Part shown: positions 16,446 through 24,734 of the stretch, piece by piece
Position numbering within the stretch: the stretch's first letter is position 1
Layout of the letters: every line of letters starts with the position of its first letter
Assembly (NCBI GenBank): GCA_002311745.1
Contig: DBZL01000015.1
Location: 1-34,969, forward strand
Source: Phycisphaerales bacterium UBA1161
GTDB taxonomy: Bacteria > Planctomycetota > Phycisphaerae > Tepidisphaerales > Tepidisphaeraceae
DNA length: 34,969 nucleotides
Reading direction: 5' to 3'
The notes under the pieces: model-generated
Seen by the model: the letters and a program-made list of their open reading frames with translations, nothing else
What the model was told of the DNA's origin: nothing
Databases searched by the model: none
Made by a program: the position numbers and the translations under genes

Positions 16446-18428
16446 ATGGCCCGGCTGACGATCCAACAATCCTTTGAGTTGGCAATGCAGCACCACCAGG
16501 CGGGGCGGCTCGGTGATGCCGAGCAGATTTATCGGCAAATCCTGGTTCAGCAACCCCAGCACGTGGGTGCGATGCAACGGCTGGCCGTTTTGGCCCAGCA
16601 AGGGGGACGCAGGGATCTTGCATTGGATCTCTTCCGTCGCGCCATCGCGGTCAGGCCCGACTACGCCGACGCTCACAACAATCTTGGCAATGCCCTGAGA
16701 GAAAATGGCCAATTCGATGAGGCCATCGCAGCCTGTCGCCGAGCCATCGCCCTGAAGGCCAATTACCCCGAAGCCTATTACAACCTGGGCATCGCGCTGA
16801 CGGAGAAGGGACAAGTCGAAGAAGCGATCGCCGCCTACCGACAGGCCATCGCCCTAAAGCCCGGCTTTCCCGATGCCCACTACAACCTCGGGATTGTTCT
16901 GAGGGTCAAGGGGCAGATCGATGAAGCGATCGCCGCCTATCGGCAGGCCATCGCCATGAGGCCCAATTTCCCGCAAGCGTACGGCAATCTCGGGATTGCC
17001 CTGAACGAAAAGGGGAACCTTGATGAAGCCGTCGTCGCCTATCGACAGGCCATCGCGCTGAGGCCCAACGATCCCGAAACTTTTTACAATCTGGGCACTG
17101 CTCTGACAGGCAAGGGGCGACTCGATGAAGCGATCGCCGCCTATCGGAAGGCGATCGCACTGAGACCCAACTTTCCCGAAGCCCACAGCAATCTGGGCAT
17201 TGCCCTGGTAGGCAAGGGACGACTCGACGAGGCGATTGCGGCCTACCGCCAGGCGATCGCCATCAAGCCCAACTACCCCGAGGCCCATAGTAATCTTGGC
17301 AATGCCTTGAGGGACAAGGGCGAGCCCGACCCGGCCATCGCCGCTTGCCGCCAGGCCATCGCACTCAGGCCCGATTACGCCGAAGCCCACAGCAACCTTG
17401 GCAATGCCCTCAGTGACAAGGGCCAACTCGACCAGGCCGTCGCCGCCTATCGCCAAGCCATCGCCTTCAGCCCCGACTATGCCGATGCCCACCGCAATCT
17501 TGCCCTGATTCTGCTACTGCGCTGCGAATTCGAGCCGGGTTGGCAGGAGTACGAATGGCGATTGAAAGTCCACGGCAAGCTGTTGCCCGGTCGCGCATCG
17601 TCTGGGCCTCTTTGGGATGGCGGCGATCTGAGCGGGCGCACGATCCTCCTGCAGGCCGAACAAGGGCTTGGCGACACGATTCAGTTCATCCGCTACGTGC
17701 CGCTGGTCATACAGCGCGGCGGCCGCGTGCTGGTTCAATCGCCCAAGGAATTGATCCCCCTGTTGCGGCAATTGCCCGGCGTGGAACGATGGCTGGCTGC
17801 CGGCCAACCGCTCCCGCCGTTCGATGTGCGGTGCCCCCTGCCGAGCCTGCCGCGCTTGTTCGGCACGAACCTGCGGAACATTCCGGCGCAAAATCAGCCG
17901 CTGCTTCCCGACCCGGAACTAGCCAAAGCGTGGCGGCACCGGCTGGAGCAGCAGCCCCCTGGGCTCAAAGTCGGTCTGGTCTGGGCCGGAAACCCGTCGC
18001 ACAAAAACGATCGACATCGCTCCATCGCACTGTGTCAACTGGCGCCCCTGGGCACGGTGTCCGGCGTTTGCTTCTACAGCCTCCAGAAAGCCCAGGCAGC
18101 CGAGCAGACGGCCCATCCGCCGGCGGGCATGTCGATCATCGACTGGAGCGGCGAACTTCAAGATTTTGCCGACACCGCCGCCCTCGTCGCCCATTTGGAT
18201 TTGATTATTTCCGTCGATACTTCGGTCGCTCATCTTGCGGCCGCGATGGGCAAACCCATCTGGTTACTGCTCCCCTTCCTGCCCGATTGGCGCTGGATGC
18301 TGGATCGAGACGACAGCCCGTGGTATCCGACGATGCGACTATTCCGCCAGCAATCCCGCGGAAATTGGGACAGGGTCATCACACGACTCGTCCAAGCTTT
18401 GTCGAAACGCCTCAAGGCTCGCAGCTGA
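16446..18428 (+). CDS. TPR protein with a C-terminal glycosyltransferase-like domain
   Basis: The 660-residue protein has no signal peptide and is probably cytoplasmic. Residues ~8-370 hold about eleven 34-residue TPR units. Most are of the near-perfect type A(H/Y).NLG.AL..KG..DEAIAAYRQAIALRP, so this part of the gene is also a DNA tandem repeat. From residue ~385 (LWDGGDLSGRTILLQAEQGLGDTIQFIRY) to the end is the Rossmann-like domain commonly fused to TPRs in bacteria. It is distantly related to GT9/GT41-type transferases, with KVGLVWAGNPSHKNDRHRSI, DFADTAALVAHLDLIISVDTSVAHLAAAMGKP and LPDWRWMLDRDDSPWYP. A role in modifying surface proteins or polysaccharide is a guess based on its place among secreted-protein genes. 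Substrate and donor are unknown. Confidence 0.85.
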   Translation: MARLTIQQSFELAMQHHQAGRLGDAEQIYRQILVQQPQHVGAMQRLAVLAQQGGRRDLALDLFRRAIAVRPDYADAHNNLGNALRENGQFDEAIAACRRAIALKANYPEAYYNLGIALTEKGQVEEAIAAYRQAIALKPGFPDAHYNLGIVLRVKGQIDEAIAAYRQAIAMRPNFPQAYGNLGIALNEKGNLDEAVVAYRQAIALRPNDPETFYNLGTALTGKGRLDEAIAAYRKAIALRPNFPEAHSNLGIALVGKGRLDEAIAAYRQAIAIKPNYPEAHSNLGNALRDKGEPDPAIAACRQAIALRPDYAEAHSNLGNALSDKGQLDQAVAAYRQAIAFSPDYADAHRNLALILLLRCEFEPGWQEYEWRLKVHGKLLPGRASSGPLWDGGDLSGRTILLQAEQGLGDTIQFIRYVPLVIQRGGRVLVQSPKELIPLLRQLPGVERWLAAGQPLPPFDVRCPLPSLPRLFGTNLRNIPAQNQPLLPDPELAKAWRHRLEQQPPGLKVGLVWAGNPSHKNDRHRSIALCQLAPLGTVSGVCFYSLQKAQAAEQTAHPPAGMSIIDWSGELQDFADTAALVAHLDLIISVDTSVAHLAAAMGKPIWLLLPFLPDWRWMLDRDDSPWYPTMRLFRQQSRGNWDRVITRLVQALSKRLKARS

Positions 18429-18635
18429 GCGCCCCGCAACTCCGCCAACAAAATGAACCTGCAATCGGCGTGCTCCAGCCGGCCAGTTCGCGCACATGCA
18501 CCCATGCAGACGCAAGTACTTGTTGATGAGACGCTATCGGCGAAGCCGGCGCGCTCCAGGCAAAGGCGTGGGCACCGTGCTCGGAATCACTCTTGGGCAA
18601 CGCTCGCCAAAGGGTAATGCAGTTCACATCGCGGA

Positions 18636-18759
18636 CACCCGCAGCCACTCAGATCGGGCGCTGGAGGGTGCGCATGGCGCGGTCGGCATCGGCGGCGGCT
18701 GGATCATCGCCACGCAAGCCTCCGCCATTGTCCGCTCGGCCGAGCTTTCCCTGCCATAG
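18636..18759. pseudogene. Chimeric remnant: ACT-gene 3' end joined to a pectinesterase-like 3' end
   Basis: Bases 18636-18698 match 22377-22439, the last codons and downstream flank of the ACT-domain gene, with about 7 mismatches in 63. In the minus direction they still encode DRAMRTLQRPI and a stop. At the shared string ggcggcgg the sequence switches to copy 3 of the 66-bp gene end (18694-18759), which encodes GGWIIATQASAIVRSAELSLP plus stop on the plus strand. The two fragments have opposite coding strands, so no gene is intact. It lies in the 955-base gap 18429-19383; nothing else is recognised in 18429-18635. Confidence 0.65.
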
Positions 18760-18904
18760 CGCGTTGCCTCGCCCCCGCTCCTGTTGAACTGAACTAAGCC
18801 GAACTCCCTTTCCCGATCCTTCATCAGCCATGTCAGGTGGACTGAACGGCTGCGCGCATTATCTGTTGTATCGATTGAAGATGACGGATGAGTCAGATTA
18901 TCCA

Positions 18905-19162
18905 GTTTCAACTCCCGCATTACGGCATCCCCTTACCGCTTTGCGACATCACACCGCGCGGTTCTGCCTTCGCTTTCGCCTAGAGCCAGCCATCAGATCG
19001 CATATAGATACCAAAATAGGTTCTTTTTGCGGGCTGATTGTATTGATTCTTCGCGCCTCCAAATCCTTTAACGGCCGAATCAAAAAATTCGCAAATATTA
19101 TCGGTCCTTCGCCGGAAAACGCCCGCTTTTTCCTTGATGTCGCCAACGCTCCAGGTGTAGAG
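18905..19162 (+). repeat. 257-bp leader repeat, copy 2, with an invariant 59-bp core
   Basis: This is the partner of 10580-10836. The identical core is 19000-19058. Outside it, the copies differ by scattered substitutions, mostly transitions in the first third. It lies upstream of the PEP-CTERM gene at 19384, as copy 1 lies upstream of 10929, and again follows a copy of the 66-bp gene-end fragment. Core to start codon is about 325 bases here and 196 in copy 1. Confidence 0.75.
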
Positions 19163-19332
19163 ACGATCGAACATGGCAGTAAGGGTTTGAAGCATGTCGG
19201 GTCCAGCCGCTCCGAGAAACGGGACCGGTGACAACTAGGGGCGGGAAATGAATCCGGGACGCGAGCGAATCCCAAAAATGCTAATGGCGCATCGATCCTT
19301 GGCGACCGCTTCCTTCGCCGGCTGGGTTTCAC

Positions 19333-19368
19333 GTGGGTAGCTCGACGGCGAAATCAAATCATACCCAC
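19333..19368 (+). promoter_or_regulatory. Leader hairpin, copy 1, before the propeller-like gene
   Basis: GTGGGTA (19333-19339) and its perfect complement TACCCAC (19362-19368) enclose a 22-base loop (ctcgacggcgaaatcaaatc in its centre). The ribosome-binding site aagggaggt follows at once. The whole leader, from about 19317 into the gene to about 19436, is repeated at 20357-20471. The position suggests control of translation or a regulator site. Confidence 0.5.
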
Positions 19369-19383
19369 AAAAAGGGAGGTCAC

Positions 19384-20337
19384 ATGCGTCGGTCCAAATT
19401 ACGCGTCATATCCATCATGGCGTTGGCCCTATCGGCGGGAGCGGCTCTCATGCCGGTAACCGCGCACGGGCAAATCTTTGTCGTGAACTACGGCTACGGC
19501 AACGGCACGGGCGCCGCGATTGGCAAATACAACCTTGATGGGTCCACCGTGTGGGCCTCCCTGGTTTCGGGGTTGGTTGAGCCGTACGGCATTGCCGTGT
19601 CTGGATCGGACCTGTTTGTCACGAGCTATGCTGGCACGATTGCCGAATACAACGCCACGTCGGGCGCCACGGTGAACCCCTCCCTGGTCTCGGGGTTGTC
19701 TTCCCCGGCCGGCATTGCCGTGTCCGGATCGGACCTGTTCGTCGTGAACAGCGGCGGCGGTACGACTGGCGCCGGTTCGATTGGCGAATACACCTTGGGA
19801 GCCACTCCTGGGACGATAGCTTCGTCGAATCCCTCCCTGGTTTCCGGCTTGACTGGCCCGTCCGACATTGCCGTGTCTGGATCGGACCTGTTTGTCACGT
19901 ACCCCTACGGCAACACGATTGGCAAATACACCACATCGGGAGTTACGGTGAGCGCCTCCCTGGTGTCGGGGTTGTGGGGCCCGGAGGGCATTGCCGTGTC
20001 TGGATCGGACCTGTTTGTCGTGAACGGCGGCGGCAACACGATTGGCGAATACACCACGTCGGGAGGGACGGTGAACGCCTCCCTGGTTTCGCTGTTGTCT
20101 TACCCGTGGGGCATTGCCGTATTTGGACCGGACCTGTTTGTCGTGAACAACAGCAATACTCCCATGGGCACGATTGCCGAATACACCACGTCGGGAGTGA
20201 CGGTGAACGCCTCCCTGGTCACGGGGTTGGTTAGCCCGACCGACGTTGCCGTGGTTCCCGAGCCGGCATCTTTCTCCCTGGTTGCCCTCGCCGGCCTCGG
20301 CCTCCTCGCCCGCCGCCGGCGCTCTGGACAGCGCTGA
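19384..20337 (+). CDS. PEP-CTERM propeller-like (NHL/lactonase-type) repeat protein
   Basis: ATG 19384 follows a very strong site, aaagggaggtcac; an in-frame GTG at 19333 lies inside the leader hairpin and is unlikely. The 317-residue product has a signal peptide (MALALSAGAALMPVTAHGQ). It then has about six repeats of roughly 42 residues, of the form SGL..P.GIAVSGSDLFVVN followed by G.IGEYTTSG.TVNASLV, like blades of a beta-propeller. The DNA of these units is also nearly identical (gcattgccgtgtctggatcg recurs), so the repeat is young. The last unit breaks off at SPTDVAV and runs directly into VPEPASFSLVALAGLGLLARRRR, so the PEP-CTERM tail interrupts a blade. The function is unknown; it is probably a surface-bound binding protein. 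Confidence 0.82.
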   Translation: MRRSKLRVISIMALALSAGAALMPVTAHGQIFVVNYGYGNGTGAAIGKYNLDGSTVWASLVSGLVEPYGIAVSGSDLFVTSYAGTIAEYNATSGATVNPSLVSGLSSPAGIAVSGSDLFVVNSGGGTTGAGSIGEYTLGATPGTIASSNPSLVSGLTGPSDIAVSGSDLFVTYPYGNTIGKYTTSGVTVSASLVSGLWGPEGIAVSGSDLFVVNGGGNTIGEYTTSGGTVNASLVSLLSYPWGIAVFGPDLFVVNNSNTPMGTIAEYTTSGVTVNASLVTGLVSPTDVAVVPEPASFSLVALAGLGLLARRRRSGQR

Positions 20338-20375
20338 GCAGCCGCTGCCTGCTCGGTCCGCCGGCTGGGTTTCAC

Positions 20376-20411
20376 GTGGGTAGCCCGACGGCGAAATCAA
20401 ATCATACCCAC
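20376..20411 (+). promoter_or_regulatory. Leader hairpin, copy 2
   Basis: GTGGGTA (20376-20382) and TACCCAC (20405-20411) have the same loop as copy 1 except one T-to-C change. The copy continues through a start codon (20426) and 15 further codons similar to the signal peptide of the gene at 19384. It then gives way to unrelated sequence with its own ribosome-binding site. Confidence 0.5.
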
Positions 20412-20488
20412 AGAGGGGAAGGCAAATGCGTGGGTTCAAATTACATGGCATATCCATCACGGCGCTGGCCCTTCGGAGGAGAGAGTCC

Positions 20489-21139
20489 ATGATAAACGTC
20501 AATAATCTGCGCAACGCGCACGGGTTGGGCACAAAGACGGTAAGAATCGTGTTACTCACAGCAAGCGTGTTGATGGCTGTCAGCCTGACGCCCTCCGCTG
20601 TCGCTGACACGGCCTATACCTATACGGGGAACAATTACAACCAACTTGGCGGAACCTACAAGAGCGGTGGACCTTATGCCTTGTCCGTTGTGTTTACTAC
20701 AACACTGTCGGGGAATGCGCTCGACAATTTGCCTTTTACGGACATCACCTCCACGGTCACGTCGTACAATTTTACCGACGGCAGTGGTCTGACCTTAAAT
20801 AACATTAATAACGGTTTGGCAAAACCAGATCTCAGCGTAAGCCTAGCTACCGATGCGTCAGGCAACATCGTTCAATGGTTCGTCGGAGCTTACACTTCTC
20901 CTCCCAACACCCAGATGCAGAGTAACTGGGAGAGCCCTTATGGTTTCATTCCGGGTGCCGATTTCTCCGAGACGACTCCAAATTTCGCAGGAGATTATGG
21001 GTCTGTTTCTGACGATCCGGGCACCTGGCACGGCGTCACCGTGCCTGAGCCCACGGCGGTATCGCTCCTGGTGATCGCCGGCGTGGGCCTGCTCGCCCGC
21101 AGGCGGCAACGGACAAGCCTGCACTGCAAAAACTTTTAG
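20489..21139 (+). CDS. Short PEP-CTERM secreted protein
   Basis: I start it at ATG 20489, which follows cggaggagagagtcc, giving 216 residues with its own signal peptide (VRIVLLTASVLMAVSLTPSAVAD). An upstream in-frame ATG at 20426 adds 21 residues (MRGFKLHGISITALAL...) that are a duplicate of the leader of the gene at 19384. The mature part (YTYTGNNYNQLGG...LPFTDITSTVTSYNFTDG) resembles a small family of PEP-CTERM proteins with a single beta-rich domain of unknown role. The tail is VPEPTAVSLLVIAGVGLLARRRQR. The body is richer in A+T than its neighbours (for example aataacattaataacgg), which hints at a different origin from its tail and leader. Confidence 0.78.
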   Translation: MINVNNLRNAHGLGTKTVRIVLLTASVLMAVSLTPSAVADTAYTYTGNNYNQLGGTYKSGGPYALSVVFTTTLSGNALDNLPFTDITSTVTSYNFTDGSGLTLNNINNGLAKPDLSVSLATDASGNIVQWFVGAYTSPPNTQMQSNWESPYGFIPGADFSETTPNFAGDYGSVSDDPGTWHGVTVPEPTAVSLLVIAGVGLLARRRQRTSLHCKNF

Positions 21140-21175
21140 CGTTGGAGGTTCAGTAGACGGAAAGGGGAAGAACTT

Positions 21176-22366
21176 ATGCAATCGACTTTCGCCTCTGGCA
21201 ATTTTTTCAAAACCGTTATCGCCGCGGCTGTGTTCGCGCTGCTGGGGATTGCCGCCCCATCGGCACGGGCGGCCAGCTACACAGGCACCGTGCTTTACCC
21301 GCTGACCCTGCCGAGCGGCTTCGCGTCGGTAACCGCGAGTGGCAACCCGCAAACAGCCGCCGCCGGCCAAGTCGTCGGCTACGGCAACGACACCGCGACG
21401 GGCGGCTATGACCACGCCGTGCTCTGGTCCGGCCCGGCCGGGTCGGCCGTCGACCTGAACCCGGCCGGGTTCACCGCCTCGTTCGCCGACGGCACCAATG
21501 GCGCCCAGCAGGTCGGCTGGGGCAACGGCCACGCCCTGCTCTGGGCCGGCACGGCCGGGTCGGCCGTCGACCTGAACCCGACCGGGTTTATGGAGTCGGA
21601 GGCCTACGGCACCGACGGGACCCATCAGGTCGGCTACGCCTGGGGCACCGCAACCAGTATTCAGTACCACGCCCTGCTCTGGACCGGCAACGCCGCGTCG
21701 GCCGTCGACCTGAACCCGACCGGGTTTCCCGACTCGAAGGCCTACGGCACCGACGGCACCCAGCAGGTCGGCTGGGGCGACGACCACGCCCTTCTCTGGA
21801 CCGGCACGGCCGCGTCGGCCGTCGACCTGAACCCGACCAACCTGACCGGGACATGGTCCTCGGCGGCCTACGGCATCAGCGGCACCCAGCAGGTCGGCTA
21901 CGGCTCGGGCAGCGCGACGGGCGTCAACGCACATGCCCTTCTCTGGTCCGGCACGCCCGGTTCGGCCGTCGACCTGAACCCGACCAACCTCACCGGGTTC
22001 ACCGATTCGGAGGCCAACGGCACCAACGGCACCCAACAGGTCGGCTACGGCTATGGCAGCGGGACGGACAGCAACAACCACGCCCTCCTCTGGTCCGGCA
22101 CGCCCGATTCGGCCGTAGACCTCCAGTTGCTCCTGCCGGCGACGCCAGGCGGCGCGTGGTATGACTCGTGTGCCTACACCATCGACCCCGCGGGCAACGT
22201 ATACGGCACGGCTGACGGCACGTTTAACGACGTGACCGGCACCTTCGCTGTCGAATGGTCGCCCGTACCCGAGCCGGCAAGCCTGGGGCTGCTCGGTTTG
22301 GCCGGCGGCATGCTGCTCATGCGGCGGACTCGGCAGCGGCCCAGCCTCCGTTTCAACAATCTTTGA
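21176..22366 (+). CDS. PEP-CTERM protein with HAF-type repeats, short paralogue
   Basis: The 396-residue secreted protein is a paralogue of 14628-16316 and shares its leader (MQSTFASG.., ARAASYTGTVLYPLTLPSG). About seven repeats of the HALLWSG.AGSAVDLNPTGF ... GT.GTQQVGYG type fill residues ~50-330. CAYTIDPAGNVYGTADGTFNDVTGTFAVEWSPV follows, matching the paralogue. The protein then ends at once in VPEPASLGLLGLAGGMLLMRRTRQR, without the paralogue's extra domain. It starts 36 bases after the short PEP-CTERM gene with the same intergenic sequence as before 14628. The ACT-domain gene on the other strand ends 23 bases downstream, so the two transcripts converge. Confidence 0.85.
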   Translation: MQSTFASGNFFKTVIAAAVFALLGIAAPSARAASYTGTVLYPLTLPSGFASVTASGNPQTAAAGQVVGYGNDTATGGYDHAVLWSGPAGSAVDLNPAGFTASFADGTNGAQQVGWGNGHALLWAGTAGSAVDLNPTGFMESEAYGTDGTHQVGYAWGTATSIQYHALLWTGNAASAVDLNPTGFPDSKAYGTDGTQQVGWGDDHALLWTGTAASAVDLNPTNLTGTWSSAAYGISGTQQVGYGSGSATGVNAHALLWSGTPGSAVDLNPTNLTGFTDSEANGTNGTQQVGYGYGSGTDSNNHALLWSGTPDSAVDLQLLLPATPGGAWYDSCAYTIDPAGNVYGTADGTFNDVTGTFAVEWSPVPEPASLGLLGLAGGMLLMRRTRQRPSLRFNNL

Positions 22367-22389
22367 AAGGGAAAGGCACCCGGGGCCAA

Positions 22390-22812
22390 TCAAATCGGGC
22401 GCTGCAGCGTGCGCACGGCGCGGTCGGCATCGGCGGCGGTGTCGAAAGCCAGGTACATCACGAATTGCCGCTCGACGGCCGAGGCCGACACGCCACGCAG
22501 GTTCAGGCCCTGAGCGGCGATCGCGCGAGTCACCAGGTACCCCGATCCCGGCTCATCCGAGCCTGTGACCCGGACGCAATGCAGCTCGCTGCTTTGCTGG
22601 AAACCCAGTTGCTTGGCGGCGCGGATTTGGGCGTCGCCGCTCAGTTGAGCCACGAACACGATGCCTTCGCCCGGTTTCTCCGGGGTGCGCCGGGCCAGCA
22701 GAAAGTCCAGGTCCGCCCCGGCCTTGGCCAGCCCTTCGAGCTTTTCACGCAGTGCGCCTGGCTGGTCGGAAACCGTCGCCACCCATACGTCAACTTTCGA
22801 TGCGTTGAACAT
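22390..22812 (-). CDS. ACT-domain protein, last gene of the hydrogenase operon
   Basis: The 140-residue protein starts at an ATG after aggagaatc and overlaps the end of the protease gene by 23 bases, so it is probably co-translated with the hydrogenase genes. It looks like two ACT-like halves: VWVATVSDQPGALREKLEGLAKAGADLDF (a classic ACT start) and a second half with ELHCVRVTGSDEPGSGYLVTRAIAAQGLNLRG. ACT domains usually bind amino acids or other small ligands to control a partner. No catalytic domain is attached, so it may be a stand-alone sensor. Its role with a hydrogenase is not known to me. A 63-bp fragment of its 3' end is found at 18636-18698. Confidence 0.8.
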   Translation of the reverse strand: MFNASKVDVWVATVSDQPGALREKLEGLAKAGADLDFLLARRTPEKPGEGIVFVAQLSGDAQIRAAKQLGFQQSSELHCVRVTGSDEPGSGYLVTRAIAAQGLNLRGVSASAVERQFVMYLAFDTAADADRAVRTLQRPI

Positions 22813-23353
22813 GATTCTCCTCTGTGTTGCCCGGCAAGCCTGGATCGGAAGGGCCGGGATCGGGGGCAAGGGAATCGTCCCGCCACCGTTGCACCCACGC
22901 AAGAATCGTTTCGACCGCCCGAGGGACGGCGGCGGCGGCTTGCGCAGAGAGCGGCAAGCCCAGCGCCGGTGTCTGCACTGTCAGCACGATCAAGCGCACG
23001 TTGGGCGGCAGCCAGCCCAGGGATTCGGCCATGGCCAGTTGCGACGAAAGTCCCAGGCCGTGCGTGGACCATGTCCGATCGGACAGAAGCTGGGGCCGCT
23101 GGGCGGAGCGGTAATCCAGATCGAGCACCTTTCCGGGCGCGACATCCGGCACCACGGCGGCGTCGACGACGATCAAAGCCCGGCGTCCTTGAATGCAATG
23201 CAGCAATCCGGCGGGATTGAGGGCCAGATCGACGACCTCCAATTGCGGCACGGCCGCCTGGGCAACTCGCCGCGCCACCAGCGGACCGAACGCGTCATCG
23301 CAGGCTAAAGGGTTACCGCACGCTGCCAGCAGAATGGGCGCAAGCGTCCCCAC
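22790..23353 (-). CDS. [NiFe]-hydrogenase C-terminal maturation protease
   Basis: This 187-residue HyaD/HybD/HycI-type endopeptidase removes the C-terminal extension of the large subunit after nickel insertion. I start it at GTG 23353, preceded by gaagggagc, overlapping the large-subunit gene by 41 bases; longer in-frame starts lie deeper in that gene. The motif CGNPLACDDAFG matches GxGNxLxxDDxxG. The three expected nickel-contact residues can be placed at D20, D64 (IVVDAAV) and H98 (STHGLG), which correspond to Glu16, Asp62 and His93 of HybD. Its place directly after the large-subunit gene supports the assignment. The C-terminal ~25 residues are Pro/Asp-rich and overlap the start of the ACT gene. 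Confidence 0.85.
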   Translation of the reverse strand: MGTLAPILLAACGNPLACDDAFGPLVARRVAQAAVPQLEVVDLALNPAGLLHCIQGRRALIVVDAAVVPDVAPGKVLDLDYRSAQRPQLLSDRTWSTHGLGLSSQLAMAESLGWLPPNVRLIVLTVQTPALGLPLSAQAAAAVPRAVETILAWVQRWRDDSLAPDPGPSDPGLPGNTEENHVQRIES

Positions 23354-24734
23354 CGCTGCTCCCTTCTTCCCGCCCTGCGCCGGCCGCGGAGCCGACGGCG
23401 GTGCGAGAGAATTTGAGAAAGTGCACCGAGCACGAGATGCACGGGTCATAGTTGCGGATCAGGTGTTCGCAGCGCAGGGCCGCCTGTTCATCCGGCAGCG
23501 CGGATAGCGTTGGAGCCAAGGCCGCAAGGTCCTGTTCAATGGACGACTGGTTTTGCGACGTTGGCGGGACGATGCGCGCCGAGAGGATGGTGCCATCCGC
23601 GGCGGTGGAATAATGGTGCCAGCAGATGCCGCGCGGCGCTTCGGTTCCATGTCCGCCGCTTCCCGCCCGCGGGGCCAAGGGAATGGCGCAGCGCGGCGGC
23701 GGCGTGTAGCCGGCCAGGATATCATGCGCCAGCGCCAACGCGTGCACCGTTTCCAGGGCCCGCGCCGGCAGCGACAGAAAGTTGTTCCGCCACGGCAATT
23801 CCTGCTTCACACCCTGGCAGACCTTGGGAAGCAATTCGGCGGCGCGCGGGTGAAGTTTTTCATGATTGAGATTCAACCGCGCCAGCGGCCCGACCACGTA
23901 CGGACCTCGTCCTTTGATCATGGCGTGCAGGGCCGTGGAATGTTCCACCTGTTTTTCCACGATGGCGTTGCCGAATTCCTCCTGATCGACGTTCAGGCCC
24001 TTGTTGGACCAGATGCGTCCGAGGTTCATCGGATATTCGTCTTCGGGACAGAGGGCGACAAACTCGTAATCGCGTTCGAGCTTGGGATAGGTGAGTTTTT
24101 CGGCCAGGAAGAGCGTCAAGCCGGCCATGTCATCGATGGCCTGTTTCACTTGGGGCACCAGGGCCGCGGCGGCTTCCGGGTCCGGGGCGCGATAGAACCC
24201 GCCGACGCACACGTTCACCGGATGCACCGCCCGGCCCCCCACCAGCGTCACGATGTCATTGCCCAGCTTCTTGAGGCTCAGGGCCTGTTTCACCACCGGG
24301 CCGTGATCCGCCACCATGCTGATCGCCGATTCGTACCCCAGGAAATCGGGCAGATGCAGCAGGAACATGTGCAGCACGTGGCTCTCGATCCATTCGCCGC
24401 AGTAGATCAAATTCCGCAGGGCTCGAATGGCTGGATCGACGTCGCGGAACACCCCCAGCGCCTTTTCCAGGGCGTGGCACGACCCCATCTGGTAGGCGAC
24501 GGGGCAGATGCCGCAGATGCGCGCCGTGATGTCCGGCACTTCGCGAAAATCCCGCCCGCGCAGCAACGCCTCGAAGAACCGCGGCGGTTCATAGATGTCC
24601 AGCCGAGCCTGCTCGCAGCGGCCGTCCCGCATTTCCAGATGCAGCGCCCCCTCGCCTTCCACGCGGGCCAGCGCCCCCACGCGAATCGTCCGCGTATCCG
24701 GGCTACCACTGCCGGTGTTGCTCGAGTTGCTCAT
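23313..24734 (-). CDS. hydA: Group 3b [NiFe]-hydrogenase large (alpha) subunit
   Basis: The 473-residue catalytic subunit holds the Ni-Fe active site. The N-terminal signature RICGIC (C74, C77) followed by PVAYQMGSCH is typical of cytoplasmic group 3 enzymes. The C-terminal pair is DPCISCSVH (C432, C435). The chain continues for about 35 residues after that histidine, the extension expected to be removed by the protease encoded next. ATG 24734 overlaps the small-subunit gene by 32 bases; a GTG at 24743 is an alternative. The gene order beta-gamma-delta-alpha is that of the NAD(P)-linked sulfhydrogenase type (HydBGDA), known to be bidirectional and sometimes able to reduce sulfur. The hyp maturation genes are not in the window. 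Confidence 0.92.
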   Translation of the reverse strand: MSNSSNTGSGSPDTRTIRVGALARVEGEGALHLEMRDGRCEQARLDIYEPPRFFEALLRGRDFREVPDITARICGICPVAYQMGSCHALEKALGVFRDVDPAIRALRNLIYCGEWIESHVLHMFLLHLPDFLGYESAISMVADHGPVVKQALSLKKLGNDIVTLVGGRAVHPVNVCVGGFYRAPDPEAAAALVPQVKQAIDDMAGLTLFLAEKLTYPKLERDYEFVALCPEDEYPMNLGRIWSNKGLNVDQEEFGNAIVEKQVEHSTALHAMIKGRGPYVVGPLARLNLNHEKLHPRAAELLPKVCQGVKQELPWRNNFLSLPARALETVHALALAHDILAGYTPPPRCAIPLAPRAGSGGHGTEAPRGICWHHYSTAADGTILSARIVPPTSQNQSSIEQDLAALAPTLSALPDEQAALRCEHLIRNYDPCISCSVHFLKFSRTAVGSAAGAGREEGSSGGDACAHSAGSVR

